Positions 10,569 through 22,414 are shown, counted from the stretch's first letter. The stretch: 64,000 bases of DNA from Triglochin maritima (GCA_963682175.1 OY821771.1:15685001-15749000); one strand, 5' to 3'. The notes: a model not told the origin generated them from the letters alone. Made by a program: numbers and translations.

Positions 10569-12133
10569 CAGGAAGGTGGAGGTTACCGCAGTAGGTCTTT
10601 GTATCCAGAAGTGGAAGTTGCTTGAGGTGTTGGCCGAATGGAGACCGTTCACCGATAAGTCGCGAGGTGCTGTGATTGCCAGGCTGAGAATGGAGCCTGA
10701 GATGGTCTCAAGTATTGTTCAGGCTCAGAGTTCTGATGATGAGTTAGCTGGGTTGTTATAGTTAGCTTGTAGAGATGGATCAGACTTCAGTGTTGGAGTT
10801 GATGGTGGGCTGAGGTTCAGAGGTCGTGTCTGGGTGCCGAAGGGAGGAGATCTGAGGAAGGATATTATGGAGGAGGCGCACAGATCCCGTTATTCAATCC
10901 ACTCGGGTAGCACAAAGATGTATAGAGATCTTCAGAGGAACTTTTGGTGGAAGAGGATGAAGACGGAGATCGCAGAGTTCGTTCACAAATGTTTGATTTG
11001 TCAGCAGGTGAAGATTGAGCACCAGAGACCTGCGAGACTGATGCAGAGGATCGAGCTTCCAGAGTGGAAGTGGGAGCACGTGACGATGGATTTTGTCACC
11101 GGGCTGCCGAGGAGCGAGAGGATTTCATGATGGGATTTCGGTTATAGTCGATCGACTGACCAAGTCGGCACACTTCTTAGCTATCCGGACCACTTTACCT
11201 CTGAGGGTCTAGCTAAGTTATATATTGAGGAGATTGTTAGGCTTCAGGGAGTGCCTGTGAGTATTATTTCGGATACAGATCTGAGGTTCACTTCCAGATT
11301 CTGGGGGAGTTTGTTGTAGGATCTAGGGCCTCGGTTGAGGTTTAGTACGACATTTCGTCTGCAGACAGACGGTCAGTCTGAGAGGATCATCTAGACGTTA
11401 GAGGATATGCTACGAGCTTGTACTATGGATTGGGTAGGACATTGGGATGAGCATTTGCCGTTAATAGAGTTTGCCTACAAGAACAACTACCATTCAAGCA
11501 TTGGGATGGCACCGTACGAGGCCCTGTACAGGAGACCGTGTAGATCACCGGTATGTTGGAGTGATGTGGGCGAGAGACAACTAGTTGGTCCTGAAATTGT
11601 GCAGATATATGCAGAGAAGGTTGATATGATCAGGCAGAGACTAGCGACGGCTTAGAGCAGGCAGAAGAGCTACGCAGATAGGCATATGCGAGAGTTGAAG
11701 TTTGAGGTAGGCGATCATGTCTTCCTGAAGATTTCACCATCTCAAGGAGTGATGAGGTTCGGGAAGAAAGGGAAGCTCAGTCTGAGGTATGTCAGATCGT
11801 TTGAGATTCTCGATCGGGTTGGAGAGGTTGCCTACCGGGTTGCGCTGCCGCTGCAGTTTTCTGGTCTTCACAACGTCTTCCACGTTTCGATGTTGAGGAA
11901 GTACGTAGCAGATCATTCTCATGTGATTCAGTTGGAGGTTCCAGAGATCCATCAGGATTTGTCTCTTGAGGAGAGACCGGTTGAGATTGTAGATCGGATG
12001 GAGCATCAGTTGAGGAGGAGGACCATTCCGATGGTGAAGATCAGGTGGCAGCACTACAGTGAGCGAGAGGTCACTTAGGAGATTGAGGAAGAGGTCCGAA
12101 AGGAGTTCCCGGAGCTGTTTGGTGAGTTGTCCT
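10564..12133 (+). pseudogene. Gypsy 1 integrase with C-terminal chromodomain-like motif
   Basis: It reads through HSGSTKMYRDLQRNFWWKRM and CLICQQVKIEHQRPA (zinc-binding and linker), MDFVTGLPRS (first catalytic Asp), DGQSERIIxTLEDMLRAC, and the C-terminal GKKGKLSLRYVRSFEILDRV and HNVFHVSMLRKY motifs. The end, RRRTIPMVKIRWQH, resembles the chromodomain-like tail of Tekay/Del chromoviruses. Stops occur near 10759, 11319, 11392, 11653 and 12076. The clade assignment is from recalled motifs. Confidence 0.88.
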
Positions 12134-12156
12134 AATTTCGAGGACGAAATTCTTTT

Positions 12157-12168
12157 AGGAGGGTGGAT
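12157..12168 (+). other. Polypurine tract of Gypsy 1
   Basis: AGGAGGGTGGAT immediately precedes the 3' LTR start TGTGAGATCC and would prime plus-strand DNA synthesis. Confidence 0.8.
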
Positions 12169-12925
12169 TGTGAGATCCTAATCCTAATTGAGTTTTATTG
12201 ATGATTTATATGGTAATTAGGAGGAGATGGGATTGGATGGCTGAGACCGAGTGGAGTGGATGGACGGTTGAGATTGGATGGATGGAAGATATTTTAGGTG
12301 AACTCTCCCTCTCTCTCTCTCACGTTTCCCTCACTTCTCTCTCACACACTCTCTCTCCCTCAGTTGGACTCCGGCGTCGAGGTGCCGAGCTCGGGCGTGG
12401 CGGAGGCATGCGTCGGGTATAGGTTGCTCGTGGAGGTGAGTTGTTGGTTTCTTAACCCTTCCTGTTTGTTTTGGTTCTCTCCCTCCCTCGACCTAACTCG
12501 TTTTCTTTGTCGTGGCTGGTTGGTGGAGGTTGACAGAGGTGAAGGTGTGCTTGAGATCGTTGAGGAGGTGGTGATCGTTGATCGAGCGGGTATTTGGATG
12601 TCGACGGTAGGCCTTTCGGCTCGTCGCAAGCAAATGTGCAACAGATTTACTGCCTTATCGGTCGACCGGTTGGTGCAAACAGTCGACCGTTCTTAATGAG
12701 ATTTCAGGTTCTGCCTCACAACGGTCGAACGATGCTCTTGGAGCGGTCGACCGATCGTTCATTTGAGGCAAGCGTGGTGGTTTTCGGTCGAACGGGGCTC
12801 CTTTGTCGTTCGACCGTGTGCACTGTTGTAGGTCGGTTGGGACGTTGACCATCTAAACGGTCGACCGCATGTATGACTTTTTCCGACCGGTGACTTAAGT
12901 TGGAATAGTGGTTGGTTCGACCGAA
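12169..12925 (+). repeat. 3' LTR of Gypsy 1, truncated
   Basis: It aligns to 5382-6266 of the 5' LTR, with an internal deletion near 12588 (the equivalent of about 5810-5932 is missing). It ends abruptly at about 12925 in an unrelated Athila-type LTR. The tandem repeat, microsatellite and LTR end are therefore absent. The CGGTCGACCG motifs are present from 12657. Confidence 0.85.
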
Positions 12926-13410
12926 GTAGTAATTATGTTGTTGTCATATCTTTAGACACTTCTTATGCTAAGCCAAGTCTCATGATAATCAAGTAGTAAT
13001 TGTCGATACGTTGTGTGAATGGATTGATAGGTTTTGCCACATCTTTAGACACTTCTATGCATGAAGACACACACATGACACACACATAAATGCTTAGAAG
13101 CATCATTCATCACTTATTTCACTTCATATGTACACACACTTTACCCCTTGGGGCTTTCTCTTCCTGCATTCAAATCTCTTTGTTAGGTCTTTAGTTAGTT
13201 TTAGTCAATCTTTAGTTGCTTTCTTTTGCATTTGTTAACTACTAGTTTAGTGTAGTCTAGTTTAGTGTAATCACATCTCTTCTTTCGTATTTTGCCACTT
13301 GATTTCTGACAAACCAGAGACTACTCACCTCCCCGTGGATCGACCCGTACTTGACCCGTCTTCACTGATGGTTGTGTATTTGCGGTTAATTAATAAAACG
13401 TTTAACAACA
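12926..13410 (+). repeat. Athila-type LTR fragment, 3' part
   Basis: From about 12933 the sequence matches the later part of the LTR at 42768-44368 (around 43936 onward), with shared phrases such as ATCTTTAGACACTTC and AATCAAGTAGTAATT. It ends in the conserved LTR tail with TTGCGGTTAATTAATAAAAC and TTTAACAACA. The 5' part is missing at the junction with Gypsy 1. Confidence 0.7.
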
Positions 13411-14034
13411 TGGAACACTATTATACCATTAAAAAAATTGTCGTGTTGATTAAAGTACATTGTAGTTCTACAAATGTTGATAAAAGATTATCAATTAATA
13501 GCACGAGTGTATGAAAGGTTTCATACATTGAACAAGACTTAACAAGTGAAAACCTTATAGAATTGTGTTTGTGTCATTAATATTCTCGCTGTGTCTACGA
13601 ACTCTAAGATATGAGACTACATCTTTTCACCTGAGAAATGTATAACATAATTACTATTAAAAGTTTCTTATTACAAGGGATGATAAAAGTAGTAGTTCTT
13701 TATATATGGATTGTACCGGAAAAGATTGCAGGTCAACAATATTATTGTCCCTCATTTCATTTAGAATGAGTAATGATGTCACCGGGCCCCTTGGTAGAGT
13801 AGAATTGTAAATGCATTTACTATAGTTGAAGTGATACCAACTATATATTTATGATTTACTTAAGAGAGACCAAGAAACGAATATAATGCAAAAGGTGACA
13901 CAACCCTACTTCATATATTATTCATGACACCATGAGGCAAGGAGTGGACACAAGTAATGTTATTTATAATATTGCTATAGGATCGTGTTTTGTAAAATGG
14001 TTACATTTCATCTGTGTTGATTGGGTGACTGATG
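13411..14034. other. Unassigned AT-rich stretch
   Basis: No coding frame, repeat or known element was recognised on either strand here. It lies between two Athila-type LTR fragments in opposite orientations. Confidence 0.5.
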
Positions 14035-14825
14035 TGTTCGTTTTAAATACCGTAAGTGCACGACGTCGGTGAAGACGTGACAAATACGGGTCGATCCACA
14101 GGGAGGTGTGTCGACTCTGGTTCTTCCGAAGACAAGTGGGAAAAGAGAAGAAGAAGTTGTTGATTATGCTAACTATACTAAACTACGAATGAACTAACAA
14201 TTTAACTAAATCCCCATGGAGTGGAGGTGTGTAGGTATGTGTGTGAGTGAGTCTTCATTTCAATTAGGAACAAGTGCAGTTTGTGTGGCATACAAGTAGA
14301 AGCTATTGTAATATCTAAGTGTATGATACACAACACTACATGGCAAACCATAAATATGGATATCTCACATTAAGTTGAGGTTGGTTTTAGATTATAAAGC
14401 ATGCAACAAGTACCTACTGTGGCCATTAGAGCATCAATCAATAATACATACAACCTAAATCATTCATGTGAATGTGCACTAAACATGGATCCATACATAA
14501 CAAGTCATTCTCATCAAACCATTACAAGCAACAAGATAAACTCTAAAGCTAGCATGAGATAAGTACCTAGTGTGGACATTATCCAACCTAATACAAGTTT
14601 AAGCATACTACAAGTATAGATCTACATTAAGCATATAAAATGACACAAATAAAAGAACTCATCACTAGCACATAATCTACATCACCTCCACCCCCAACGG
14701 GGATGGAACTACTCACTACTCATTAAGAAAAATAAAATTAAACTAAGCATGTAAGAATTAAAAAGAGAATATAAACTAACAAAATATTCTTTATTGCTCA
14801 CTCACTTACAAGTAGCATCTCTCCA
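14035..14825 (-). repeat. Athila-type LTR fragment, inverted
   Basis: The complement ends GGTATTTAAAACGAACA at 14035 and carries the LTR-tail phrase TTTGTCACGTCTTCACCGAC. This resembles the tail of the LTR at 62308-63508. Sequence up to about 14825 matches the ATGCTACTT and GCAATAAAG region seen after the TATA box in related LTRs. The distal part is lost. Confidence 0.6.
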
Positions 14826-14969
14826 CCAAAGTTTTGTCAGTACGTTTTTACAATACTATATCACTTGGATTGTGTATAAGCATCAACCATGGAGGTCAAG
14901 CTCTAGGACTTTAATCATGTCTACGACGATCTTAAACTTTTTTAATCTTAGAATGTTGGTTCCTATCTA

Positions 14970-17245
14970 TAAGTGCACCCTTAACGGGGGTGCCCCGCCC
15001 GGGCGCACCCCCGTTAACGTGTCGGGCGCCCCTCCGGTGCCCGCCCGGGCGTTGGGCGTCCTGGGCAGACGCCTGGGGCACCCTCGGGTGGGGGCACGTG
15101 TCCCCCTCATTCGTCGATTTATTTATTTTAATTATTTAGTGGAGGTTTTGTTATTAATGGATTGGGTATTTGTTATTAATGTGGGGTATTAAATGATTTT
15201 GTATTTGGTGTTTTTAGTTAATGTAAGGTATTTTGGATTAATGTATTGGTTATTTGTTAATAATGTATGTTAATTTTATTTAATCACTCCCGCCCTGTTT
15301 AATCACGCGTGCACTATTCAATCACGCGTCCACTGAGCAAACACACGTGCACTTTAATCACGCTTCCACTTTAATCACGCTTCCACTGAGTAAACTGTGC
15401 AATCACGCATGAACAGTGCAACAGATACATCCACACCCTCTCAACTATAAATGCATCTATCTATCTCCTAACTCCTCACATTTCCTTAACTTCGTAACTT
15501 GTTAACTTCTTCTCTCATCAATGTCGGATAATAGTTTAAACTTCGGTCAATCCGACGATGATAACTGGAATGAGACATTAAATATAATGGACCGCGCTGC
15601 TGAATTGGCCGGTCGGGTTGTTCGTGAAAGGACTACACGTCCTAAGCAGCGTCGAAGGAGAACGACGAACCCAAATAGAGATCGTGGACTAGGTTACAGA
15701 CGCCTTATAGACGATTATTTCTCTGACAACCCTGTGTATTCTGATAGTCTTTTCAGGACAAGATTTCGGATGAGAAAGCATGTCTTTCTGCACATCCACA
15801 ATGCCATCGAAGCATATGATGTCTTCTTCCAACGAACACCAGACACAACTGGTAGGATGAGCATCTCCGGCATACAAAAAAGTACGGCAGCAATGCGAAT
15901 GCTAGCATATGGCGTTGCAGCTGATGGGATCGATGAGTACCTACGAATGAGTGCGGCAACATCCAGAAATGCTCTCCGAAAATTCTGTGAAGGTGTTATT
16001 CACATCTTCGGTGCTGAGTATTTACGTCGGCCAACTTCAAATGACTTGGCATGCCTACTTTACGTTGGTGAGCAACGTGGGTTTCCAGGTTTGATGGGGA
16101 GTATCGATTGTATGCACTGGGAGTGGAAAAACTACCCAGCTGCTTGGAAGGGACAACATCAAGGGTGTGCTGGGAAAACAACTCTGATCCTTGAGGCAGT
16201 GGCATCATACGACTTATGGATCTGGCACTCCTTCGGAATACTGGGTTTATGCAATGACTTGAACGTCCTGCAACAATCTATGGTTTTCGACGACATACAA
16301 GAAGGTCGAGCACCACCTGTAATTATGAGGTAAATGGTGTTCAATATGACATGAGATACTATCTTACTGATGATATTTATCCACAGTGGCGGCGTTCATC
16401 CAATCCATCCTTCACCCTCACACCGTGAAGCACAGATTGTTTGCTGAAGTGCAGGGGGCAACTCGTAAAGATGTTGAACGCGCTTTCGGAGTGTTGCAAG
16501 CGAGGTTCGCGATCATCAGAAACCCGACTCTTGCCTGGAACAATGACGTTCTGTCCAAAATAATGACAGCTTGTATCATTATGCATAACATGATAGTAGA
16601 GGACGAACGCGACTGTTACGCTAATTTTGGAGATATTTGCGAATTTATGGAAGATCGTCCAGGAACTTCAGTTGAGGAAACATCGTATTCAACCGATCGT
16701 ATAGTGGATATTCACGAGTTTTTTGTCAATCAAGATCGAGTGCGTGACAGAAACCAACATTTGGATCTGAAAGGCGATTTAGTAGAGCATATATGGCAAC
16801 GCTACAGACGAGGAGCGGTTTGAAAATGGGTTAACGTAGTTGCTAATGTAGTATTTGAAAGTTTAGTTTATGTAATGTGTATTGTTGTTTCTTAACTTTG
16901 AGTGTAATATTTCCTATTTCAATTTATCTTAAATGTAATGTGGCTCCGTAATATATAATAATAATTTCGTGATTTAGCAGTAATTATTAACAATATTTCG
17001 AGATAAAATAGAATTGTAATGTAATTAGAATTAAAATTATATAAAATGTAATTTGTTAAATTATGTGTGAAAATTAAAATTGTTTAATTAAGAAAAGATG
17101 TGGAGGAAAGAGAGTGTATGGTGGGTGGGGGTTGCCTGGGCATGGGTGAGGGGTTGGGTGGGTTGTGTGAGCTGACGTGACATAGAGAGAAGCTGACGTG
17201 GCAGAGAGAGAGTGCAGGGTGCCAGTGGTAGCTTGGGTTCGGGTG
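14970..17245 (+). mobile_element. PIF/Harbinger-type DNA transposon
   Basis: A PIF/Harbinger transposase (15521-16823) lies between a GC-rich left flank (about 14970-15115, with nested CACCC/GGGTG inverted repeats) and a right flank with GGGTGCC and GGGTGCTTG near 17217-17249. I could not resolve matching terminal inverted repeats or the expected 3-bp TWA target duplication, so the limits are approximate. The 15290-15420 segment repeats AATCACGCNTNCACT, perhaps a subterminal motif. Confidence 0.6.
15521..16823 (+). pseudogene. PIF/Harbinger transposase, two frameshifts
   Basis: The protein starts MSDNSLNFGQSDDDN and matches the plant ALP1-like/Harbinger DDE nuclease that cuts and pastes the element. 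Catalytic residues are visible: Asp in GSIDCMHWEWKNYPAAW, Asp in CNDLNVLQQS, and Glu in RKDVERAFGVLQARF. The frame breaks near 16330 and near 16386; each looks like a single-base deletion, because the segment between (VNGVQYDM, YYLTDDIYPQW) reads well in the shifted frame. The usual FFGTPGSNND motif has drifted to SFGILGLCND. Only two single-base lesions make this a fairly recent copy. Confidence 0.92.
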
Positions 17246-18000
17246 CTTGTTAATTGTGCTCGAAAGGTGGACCAAGTGTTTTGAAATGTTTATCCTCAAT
17301 TCGTAGCACCACATTTGGCAGCCCTGTTTCTTGTACGTTTGTCTGAGCCAACCAGTACAATAGTCTTTTACTGGTCTTGAGACCCTGGGTATCTGATATG
17401 TCTGTCACATCTGGAAACATCCTGCTAGCACGTGAGAGTATGAGATACATCTGAATCACATTTGATTATCAAGTGTTATTTGTTTTGTCCATTTTGTATC
17501 TTTACTTTTCACTTGCATCTTTCGAGTTTCAAGAAGAAGAAAAATCTACTACTTTTTGAACATGTTTGTTGTAGGTTCTTTTAGGGTTATGTGTGTTGAT
17601 TTCATCCTGGAGCCTACCCTTCCTTTTATCTAATTTTATCATGGCTTCAAGGTTGACGTGATTTATTGTTTTTGTTTTTCACTTCTTCTTTGCCAAACTA
17701 GATATAAGCTTCAAGGGTAGAGAGGTTAACACCGTTAGAAAAAGGTTGATGTGGTTAATTTTTCTGATTATTATCTTTATTTTTCACCTATTGTCTTAGT
17801 AAGTAATAGACTGTTGGAGGAATTGCATCTTGGAAACAATTTTTAGATTTATATTGTACCAAATGTTCAAAATACACCAGCTTCTAGAAACCTTCTTGTT
17901 AAAGCAATACTCTTCTGCTACTTTTTTCATAGTTTACACCACATCCACATATTTTTCATAATTTTGCTTATCATATCACTTCTCTACTTCTATGAGCGAG
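17246..18000 (+). other. Intron or flank upstream of the first recognised ARK exon
   Basis: AT-rich sequence with T-rich runs and no recognised element. A - strand open frame at 17250-17459 has no recognised family. The pyrimidine-rich end (CACTTCTCTACTTCTATGAG) fits a splice acceptor for the exon at about 18001. Confidence 0.5.
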
Positions 18001-18117
18001 AAAAATGTTATTCATGATCTGAAATTAAACCTCCAAGATATACAAGAAGTGAAGGAAAGGGCTCTAACAGATATATTGTCTTTGAGGGAGAAAAATGAGG
18101 AGTTGTTATATGAAAAG
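18001..18117 (+). CDS. ARK-like exon a: coiled coil
   Basis: The open frame reads KNVIHDLKLNLQDIQEVKER then ALTDILSLREKNEELLYEK, a charged heptad-like coiled coil, and ends at the donor AAG|GTACGG in phase 0. The next coding piece (22286) also starts in phase 0. The 5' edge is uncertain: the frame is open to an ATG at 17992, and an acceptor could lie just before 18001. In ARK kinesins a long coiled coil joins motor and armadillo parts. On its own this exon is not diagnostic; its place before the armadillo exons supports the call. Confidence 0.6.
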
Positions 18118-18522
18118 GTACGGATCAAAATAGTTCCTTGAGTTTTAGCATGTCAATCATCTCAATTTGATTTTATGACTTCATCGTAGTGTTCATTTGT
18201 GTTGTAACTAAATATTAAATTTAGCAATTTCTCATGTGCTTTTTTATGTTCTTCGGTTACATCATAAAGACAAACTTAAATATGCATAAAAATGGAGTAC
18301 AGAATTTGCATCTCAAATATGCATGTGTTGTAGTATTAGTAAGGAATTGTCATTTTAGAAAGTTCCATATAATAACTGGATTGCAAAACATCGCCCCAAA
18401 ATTACTTAAATCGTCCCTTAAAATTACCAAATTGCCCTTCCTCCTATTCTTGCTTATATATCTCACCATTTCACTCTTTTCTCACAACTTTCTCTTCCTA
18501 TACCTACTACAGAAGATCATGA

Positions 18523-20931
18523 ATGTCTCGGAGGCCAGACAAGCAGCCAGCAGTTCCCCCGGTGTACCCGTATACGGTAACATTACGTATTTTATTTGTT
18601 CTCAAAAAAAAATTGTGGGCGTCCGCGGGAGACGCCCCCCGCATTGGGGAGAGACCCCCCGCATAGGGGGAGCGGCTACCGCGGACGCCCGCCCCATGCG
18701 GGGGACGTCTCCCGCGGACGCCCTACAATTGCGGGAGACGTCTACGGCAGACGTCTCCCCGAAGGAGGAGACGTCTACAACAGACGCCTTCACCATGCGG
18801 GAGGCGTCTCTCGTAGACGCCTTCACATTTTTTATTTTTTTTAAATATTAAATCTGATAATTACTTTAATAAATTGTGATAAATCTGATAATTTAATTTA
18901 ACAAATTGTTATTAAGTTTAACAATTGTGATATTTAAGTTTAACAAATTTTGATTTAGTTTAACAATTGTGATAATTTAGTTTAACAAATTGTGATTTAG
19001 TTTAACAATTGTGATAATTTAGTTTAACAAATTTTGATTTAGTTTAACAATTGTGATAAATATGATAATTTAGTTTAACAAATTTGTATTTAAAATTTCA
19101 ATTAATAGTCATCGGGTCACAGTGGAGGGAAAGGCAAGTCGATACCATTACACGCCTTCCGTTCTTTAGATGATGATTCAGCACCGCGTCATCCACGTAG
19201 ACGGGGGATATCTGCTTCGGTCAGGAGAGAGAGAGAGACATTACGTCGTCGTGAGGAGGAGGATGATTCCTTCGATGATGAGCATGTTGACAGTCCCGAC
19301 GACGAGAGCGACGATGATGGCCCGTATGAGTTAGAGCACCCGGAGGTGGAGAGGCAGGGGGAGTATAGCAGAGGACGTGGTCGAGCGGGTACTTCTACTT
19401 CCGCTGGATGGATGGTGCGGAAGGGTAGGGGTGGGAGGTTTACGACCGGGGATTCGAGCTCGTGCATTGTAGATCCCCACGTTCAGAAGAAGAAGAGGGT
19501 CCAGGACGATTCTTGGATCATGAGCAGTATGACACCTGGTGGTCCTTTAGATGGGAGCGTCATTCCTAGTTTCTGGGGTCACATCGCTAGACGGATCTGG
19601 GACGGAGCGGATCGGAAGGTTCTGAAGTGCCATAATCGACACAGAGCCTGTACAGCACTACAGGGTTGGCGGTCTACACTGAGTGCTGATATCAGAGGGT
19701 AGATTAGTGTGTTGCATTTGGGGCACTTACCGTACAACATGTTCCCTTATCTTGACATGCCTTTGATTTCTGCGTTTGTGGAGCGGTGGCAGCCTGACAC
19801 CAACACTTTTCACATGCCTTTCGGAGAGATGACGATCATGCTTCACGATGTTTTCCAGATCCTTGATGCTCGGAGCCGTCTTGTTTGTCGACAAGAGTGG
19901 TTGCCGGATCAGACCATGCGATCTATTGGAGGCTAGGGACCCGGACACCGTTCGTCAGTACTCGTGGGGTTCAGCGACGTTGGCATACCTGTACCGTCAG
20001 CTTGGGATAGCTAGTCGTGCGGATTGTTCTGGGATTGCAGGTTGTCTTACGCTGCTGCAGGCGTGGATATACGAGTAATTTCCCGCATTCCGCCCGCATC
20101 GTGAGCGGAAGATGATCGAGGAGGGTCATCCACGTTCGGGTATGTGGGCCGTCCGGAGCGAGGACAAGAGCGAGGGACGATTGCGTTCAATCCGCGCATG
20201 GCTAGATCGGATGACTGCATAAGAGGTATAAAACTTTACACCATTTACATTTATTTATTTAATTTTGATTTGTATTATTATTAATGTGTTAAAGTTTAGG
20301 TGGAGTGGTTACCCTATGATCCTGACCCAGCAGCGGAGGTCCCGAAGACTTTATTGATGGGCCTTATTCGTTATCGGGGTATCATAGAGCCTTATATGCC
20401 CGATCGTGTCTTGCGTCAGTTAGGATATGTTCAGGTGATCCCGGTTGACATCCCGACCCCAGAGCTTGCGGTGCGGTCTGCGACTGCAGTGACGTACGAC
20501 GTCAGGTTCCCCGCTTCGACAGCAAAATCGACTTGGCAGACATTTCCGAAATCATGCCGACTGTTCCTTGGCGACTTCAGACGTAGTCGCGACCCCTCCG
20601 AGTGTGATGCACGATATCTTGATTGGTTCGGTAGTTACTCACATCTTGTCATCGTCCGTGGTGCCTCCCGGAGAGCAGATCGACCACCAGATAGGACGTG
20701 TGGCGATCTGGTAATTTTTTCATTTTATTTATATTTATTTCTACTGTATATTTTGTTAATGTAAGCTAATGTTAATGTTATGTGCAGTGGATGGGTAAGA
20801 TGATACGGGCTGTGCAGCCATTCCTGCAGTGGAGGGACGAGCTGCCGGACGAGGACATGAGAGCTGCATGCGGAGATTTGGATGACTTTGATACAATCGT
20901 GGCATACTCAGTTAGGCATCTTCGACCATGA
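18523..20931 (+). pseudogene. Plant mobile domain (MAIN-like) gene of MULE1, broken
   Basis: Four exons match the intact layout in MULE2: 18523-18576 (MSRRPDKQPAVPPVYPYT), 19109-20225, 20300-20710 and 20788-20931. The plant mobile domain appears as FVERWQPDTNTFHMPFGE near 19775-19830. Damage: a TAG at 19700-19702, a deletion of about 220 bp after FQIL near 19863 with loss of frame, a TAA at about 20077, a TAA near 20220, and a frameshift near the C-terminus. The Gln codon that is a stop in MULE2 is intact here (CTACAG near 19661), so the two copies decayed independently. Confidence 0.85.
18618..18829. repeat. Palindrome array in intron 1 of the MULE1 mobile-domain gene
   Basis: GC-rich units such as GGCGTCC...GGACGCC, GACGTCTACGGCAGACGTC and GGCGTCTCTCGTAGACGCC are separated by short CCCCGCATGGGG-like spacers. 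They sit in an otherwise AT-rich intron (18577-19108) and correspond to 53036-53292 in MULE2. Confidence 0.85.
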
Positions 20932-21045
20932 TTCGGATGATGAGTAGGCTGATCTGTTGTACCGTACTCTTAGTATTTGCATTTCTATTTGCTTATCTGT
21001 CGTACGCTTATTATTTGTATTTGTGTTTGCTAACATGTCGTACTC

Positions 21046-21366
21046 TTATATATAATGCAAATATAATAACAAATTTCGATAATAAAGCAACACTATATAA
21101 TGTACAAACATATCAAAACATATTACATAATTGTTGCCAATATGGTCGGAGATGCCGCCGGTCGGAGACTCCATTTCATTTCGTCGGTCGCATCTCAAAT
21201 AACAATCCATCCGACTATCTGATCTTGTTTTGTACGACGACACAACCAAAAAAAACCCAGCTCCGATAGCTACTTGTTTGGCACATTTACTTGCTTCATC
21301 GATTGTTGCAAAGATTTGTGCAGTTTGAAATAGCTCACTGTAATCCACTCCATCACCACCGAAATC
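21046..21366 (-). pseudogene. MULE1 transposase remnant (N-terminus only)
   Basis: On the complement the frame carries EDFGGDGVDYSELFQTAQIF through SYKTRSDSRMDCYLRCDRRN, the N-terminal DNA-binding region also present in MULE2. After EMES a deletion of about 2.1 kb joins it to the tail that follows the OTU domain (GGCAACAATTATGTAATATG). The first-exon start codon seen in MULE2 (ATGTCTGGC) reads ACGTCTGGC here (near 21703). No product is expected. Confidence 0.85.
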
Positions 21367-21423
21367 TTCCAACGGAACCTACAAAAATAAAATCGAAATT
21401 AAAAAAATCAAAAAAATCCAGGC

Positions 21424-21638
21424 ATCTGGATAAGTCGCCTGCCCCGTGGGTGGGGCGTCTGTGTTAAACGCCCTCCCCAAGGGTGAGGCGTCTGAGTAGG
21501 ACGCCTTCCCAAAGGGAGGGCGTCTACGCAAGACGCCTCTCCCATGGGGTAGGCGTCTGCGTTAGACGCCTCCGCCAAGGTGAGAGCGTCCTACGCAGAC
21601 GCCTCACCCTTGGGGAGGCGTCTAATGCAGACGCCCCG
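21424..21638. repeat. Palindrome array in intron 1 of the MULE1 transposase remnant
   Basis: Units of the form GGCGTCTNNNNNAGACGCC with about 33-bp spacing, divided by CCCCAAGGGTG-like spacers that are also partly palindromic. It corresponds to 47812-48063 in MULE2. Confidence 0.88.
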
Positions 21639-21861
21639 CCCAAATTGTGTCCCGCACCGTGCTTACATCACCGGATGCATTACCCTCGCCAGACGTTTTC
21701 GTGGTGTTTTTACTGATAAATTATGAATAGACAATACCGTAGGGCTAATTTATAGACACAGGACGATATGGGTATTAAATATATTGTTAAGGGCAATTTG
21801 GTAATTTCAAGGGGCGATTTAAGTAGTTTTGGGGCGACGTTTAGTAGTTCCCTATAATAAT

Positions 21862-22285
21862 CAATCATCATTGTCATATAGTTCTTTCCTCATTAGCATC
21901 ATGTTTACAAGAAGTATTTATTTTAATGTTAAAAATATTGACAAAGTAGCTAAATATTTTATTTTTCGTTGAACTAATTTATGAGTTTTGATTATTTAGA
22001 TTCTAGAAAGGGGTCATGTTGCATTACCTCTTACCCCACACTAATATTTTCCTAAAATTCTACTAATTTTCAGTGGTCAATTCTCGGTTATAACATTACA
22101 TGATGTTCATTTGCAAAAACTTATAAATTATAATAGTGAATTGGTTTTATCCTTTTCAAAAAAAGATATAATGAAGATATAGGTTAGTAACTCATATGAT
22201 ATTCTTGCAATTATGTTATGCCTCTTCTAATTCTATACATATTATACAAATTTTTATGTGTTGACTTTTATGATGTTATCGAAAG
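21862..22285 (+). other. ARK intron sequence
   Basis: AT-rich intron between MULE1 and the exon at 22286. No gene or repeat was recognised. Confidence 0.55.
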
Positions 22286-22414
22286 ACATTACTTAGTGAA
22301 GAATTGAAAGGAACACAAGAAAAGTTAGTAAGGGAAGAGCAACAGAAGAAGTTTCTTGAGGATGAATTCACCAAATATAAGCGACTTTGTTTTGACGTTG
22401 GTGTTAAGCTTGAG
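22286..22414 (+). CDS. ARK-like exon b: coiled coil
   Basis: Forty-three codons in phase 0 read TLLSEELKGTQEKLVREEQQ followed by KKFLEDEFTKYKRLCF and DVGVKLE, a strongly charged coiled coil. The donor is GAG|GTAAAT. The acceptor is taken as CGAAAG|ACATTA because it keeps phase 0 with exon a. An open frame in another register continues past the donor but loses the exon c frame. Confidence 0.65.

Larger units (their letters stand above)
18377..21852 (-). mobile_element. MULE1: deletion derivative of the MULE2 family
   Basis: The ends match MULE2 in inverted order: the left end carries AACATCGCCCCAAAATTACT, and the right end, read on the complement, GGGAACTACTAAACGTCGCC. Flanks TATAATAAC (18368-18376) and TATAATAAT (21853-21861) form a 9-bp target duplication with one mismatch, typical of Mutator-like elements. 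It is 3476 bp against 5938 bp for MULE2. Missing are most of the transposase, the OTU domain, and about 220 bp of the mobile-domain gene. It lies in the ARK intron between 18117 and 22286. Confidence 0.92.

Noticed and set aside
16330..16386. An intron between the two halves of the PIF transposase
   Set aside because: The 50-odd bases are too short for a plant intron and encode the expected conserved residues in a shifted frame.
17250..17459. 69-codon - strand open frame beside the PIF element
   Set aside because: No family was recognised and there is no start context or neighbouring exon to support it; left as unassigned.
18234..18851. 205-codon open frame at the left end of MULE1
   Set aside because: It crosses the MULE1 edge, the first exon and the palindromic intron, so it cannot be one gene; the real frame uses the exon 18523-18576.
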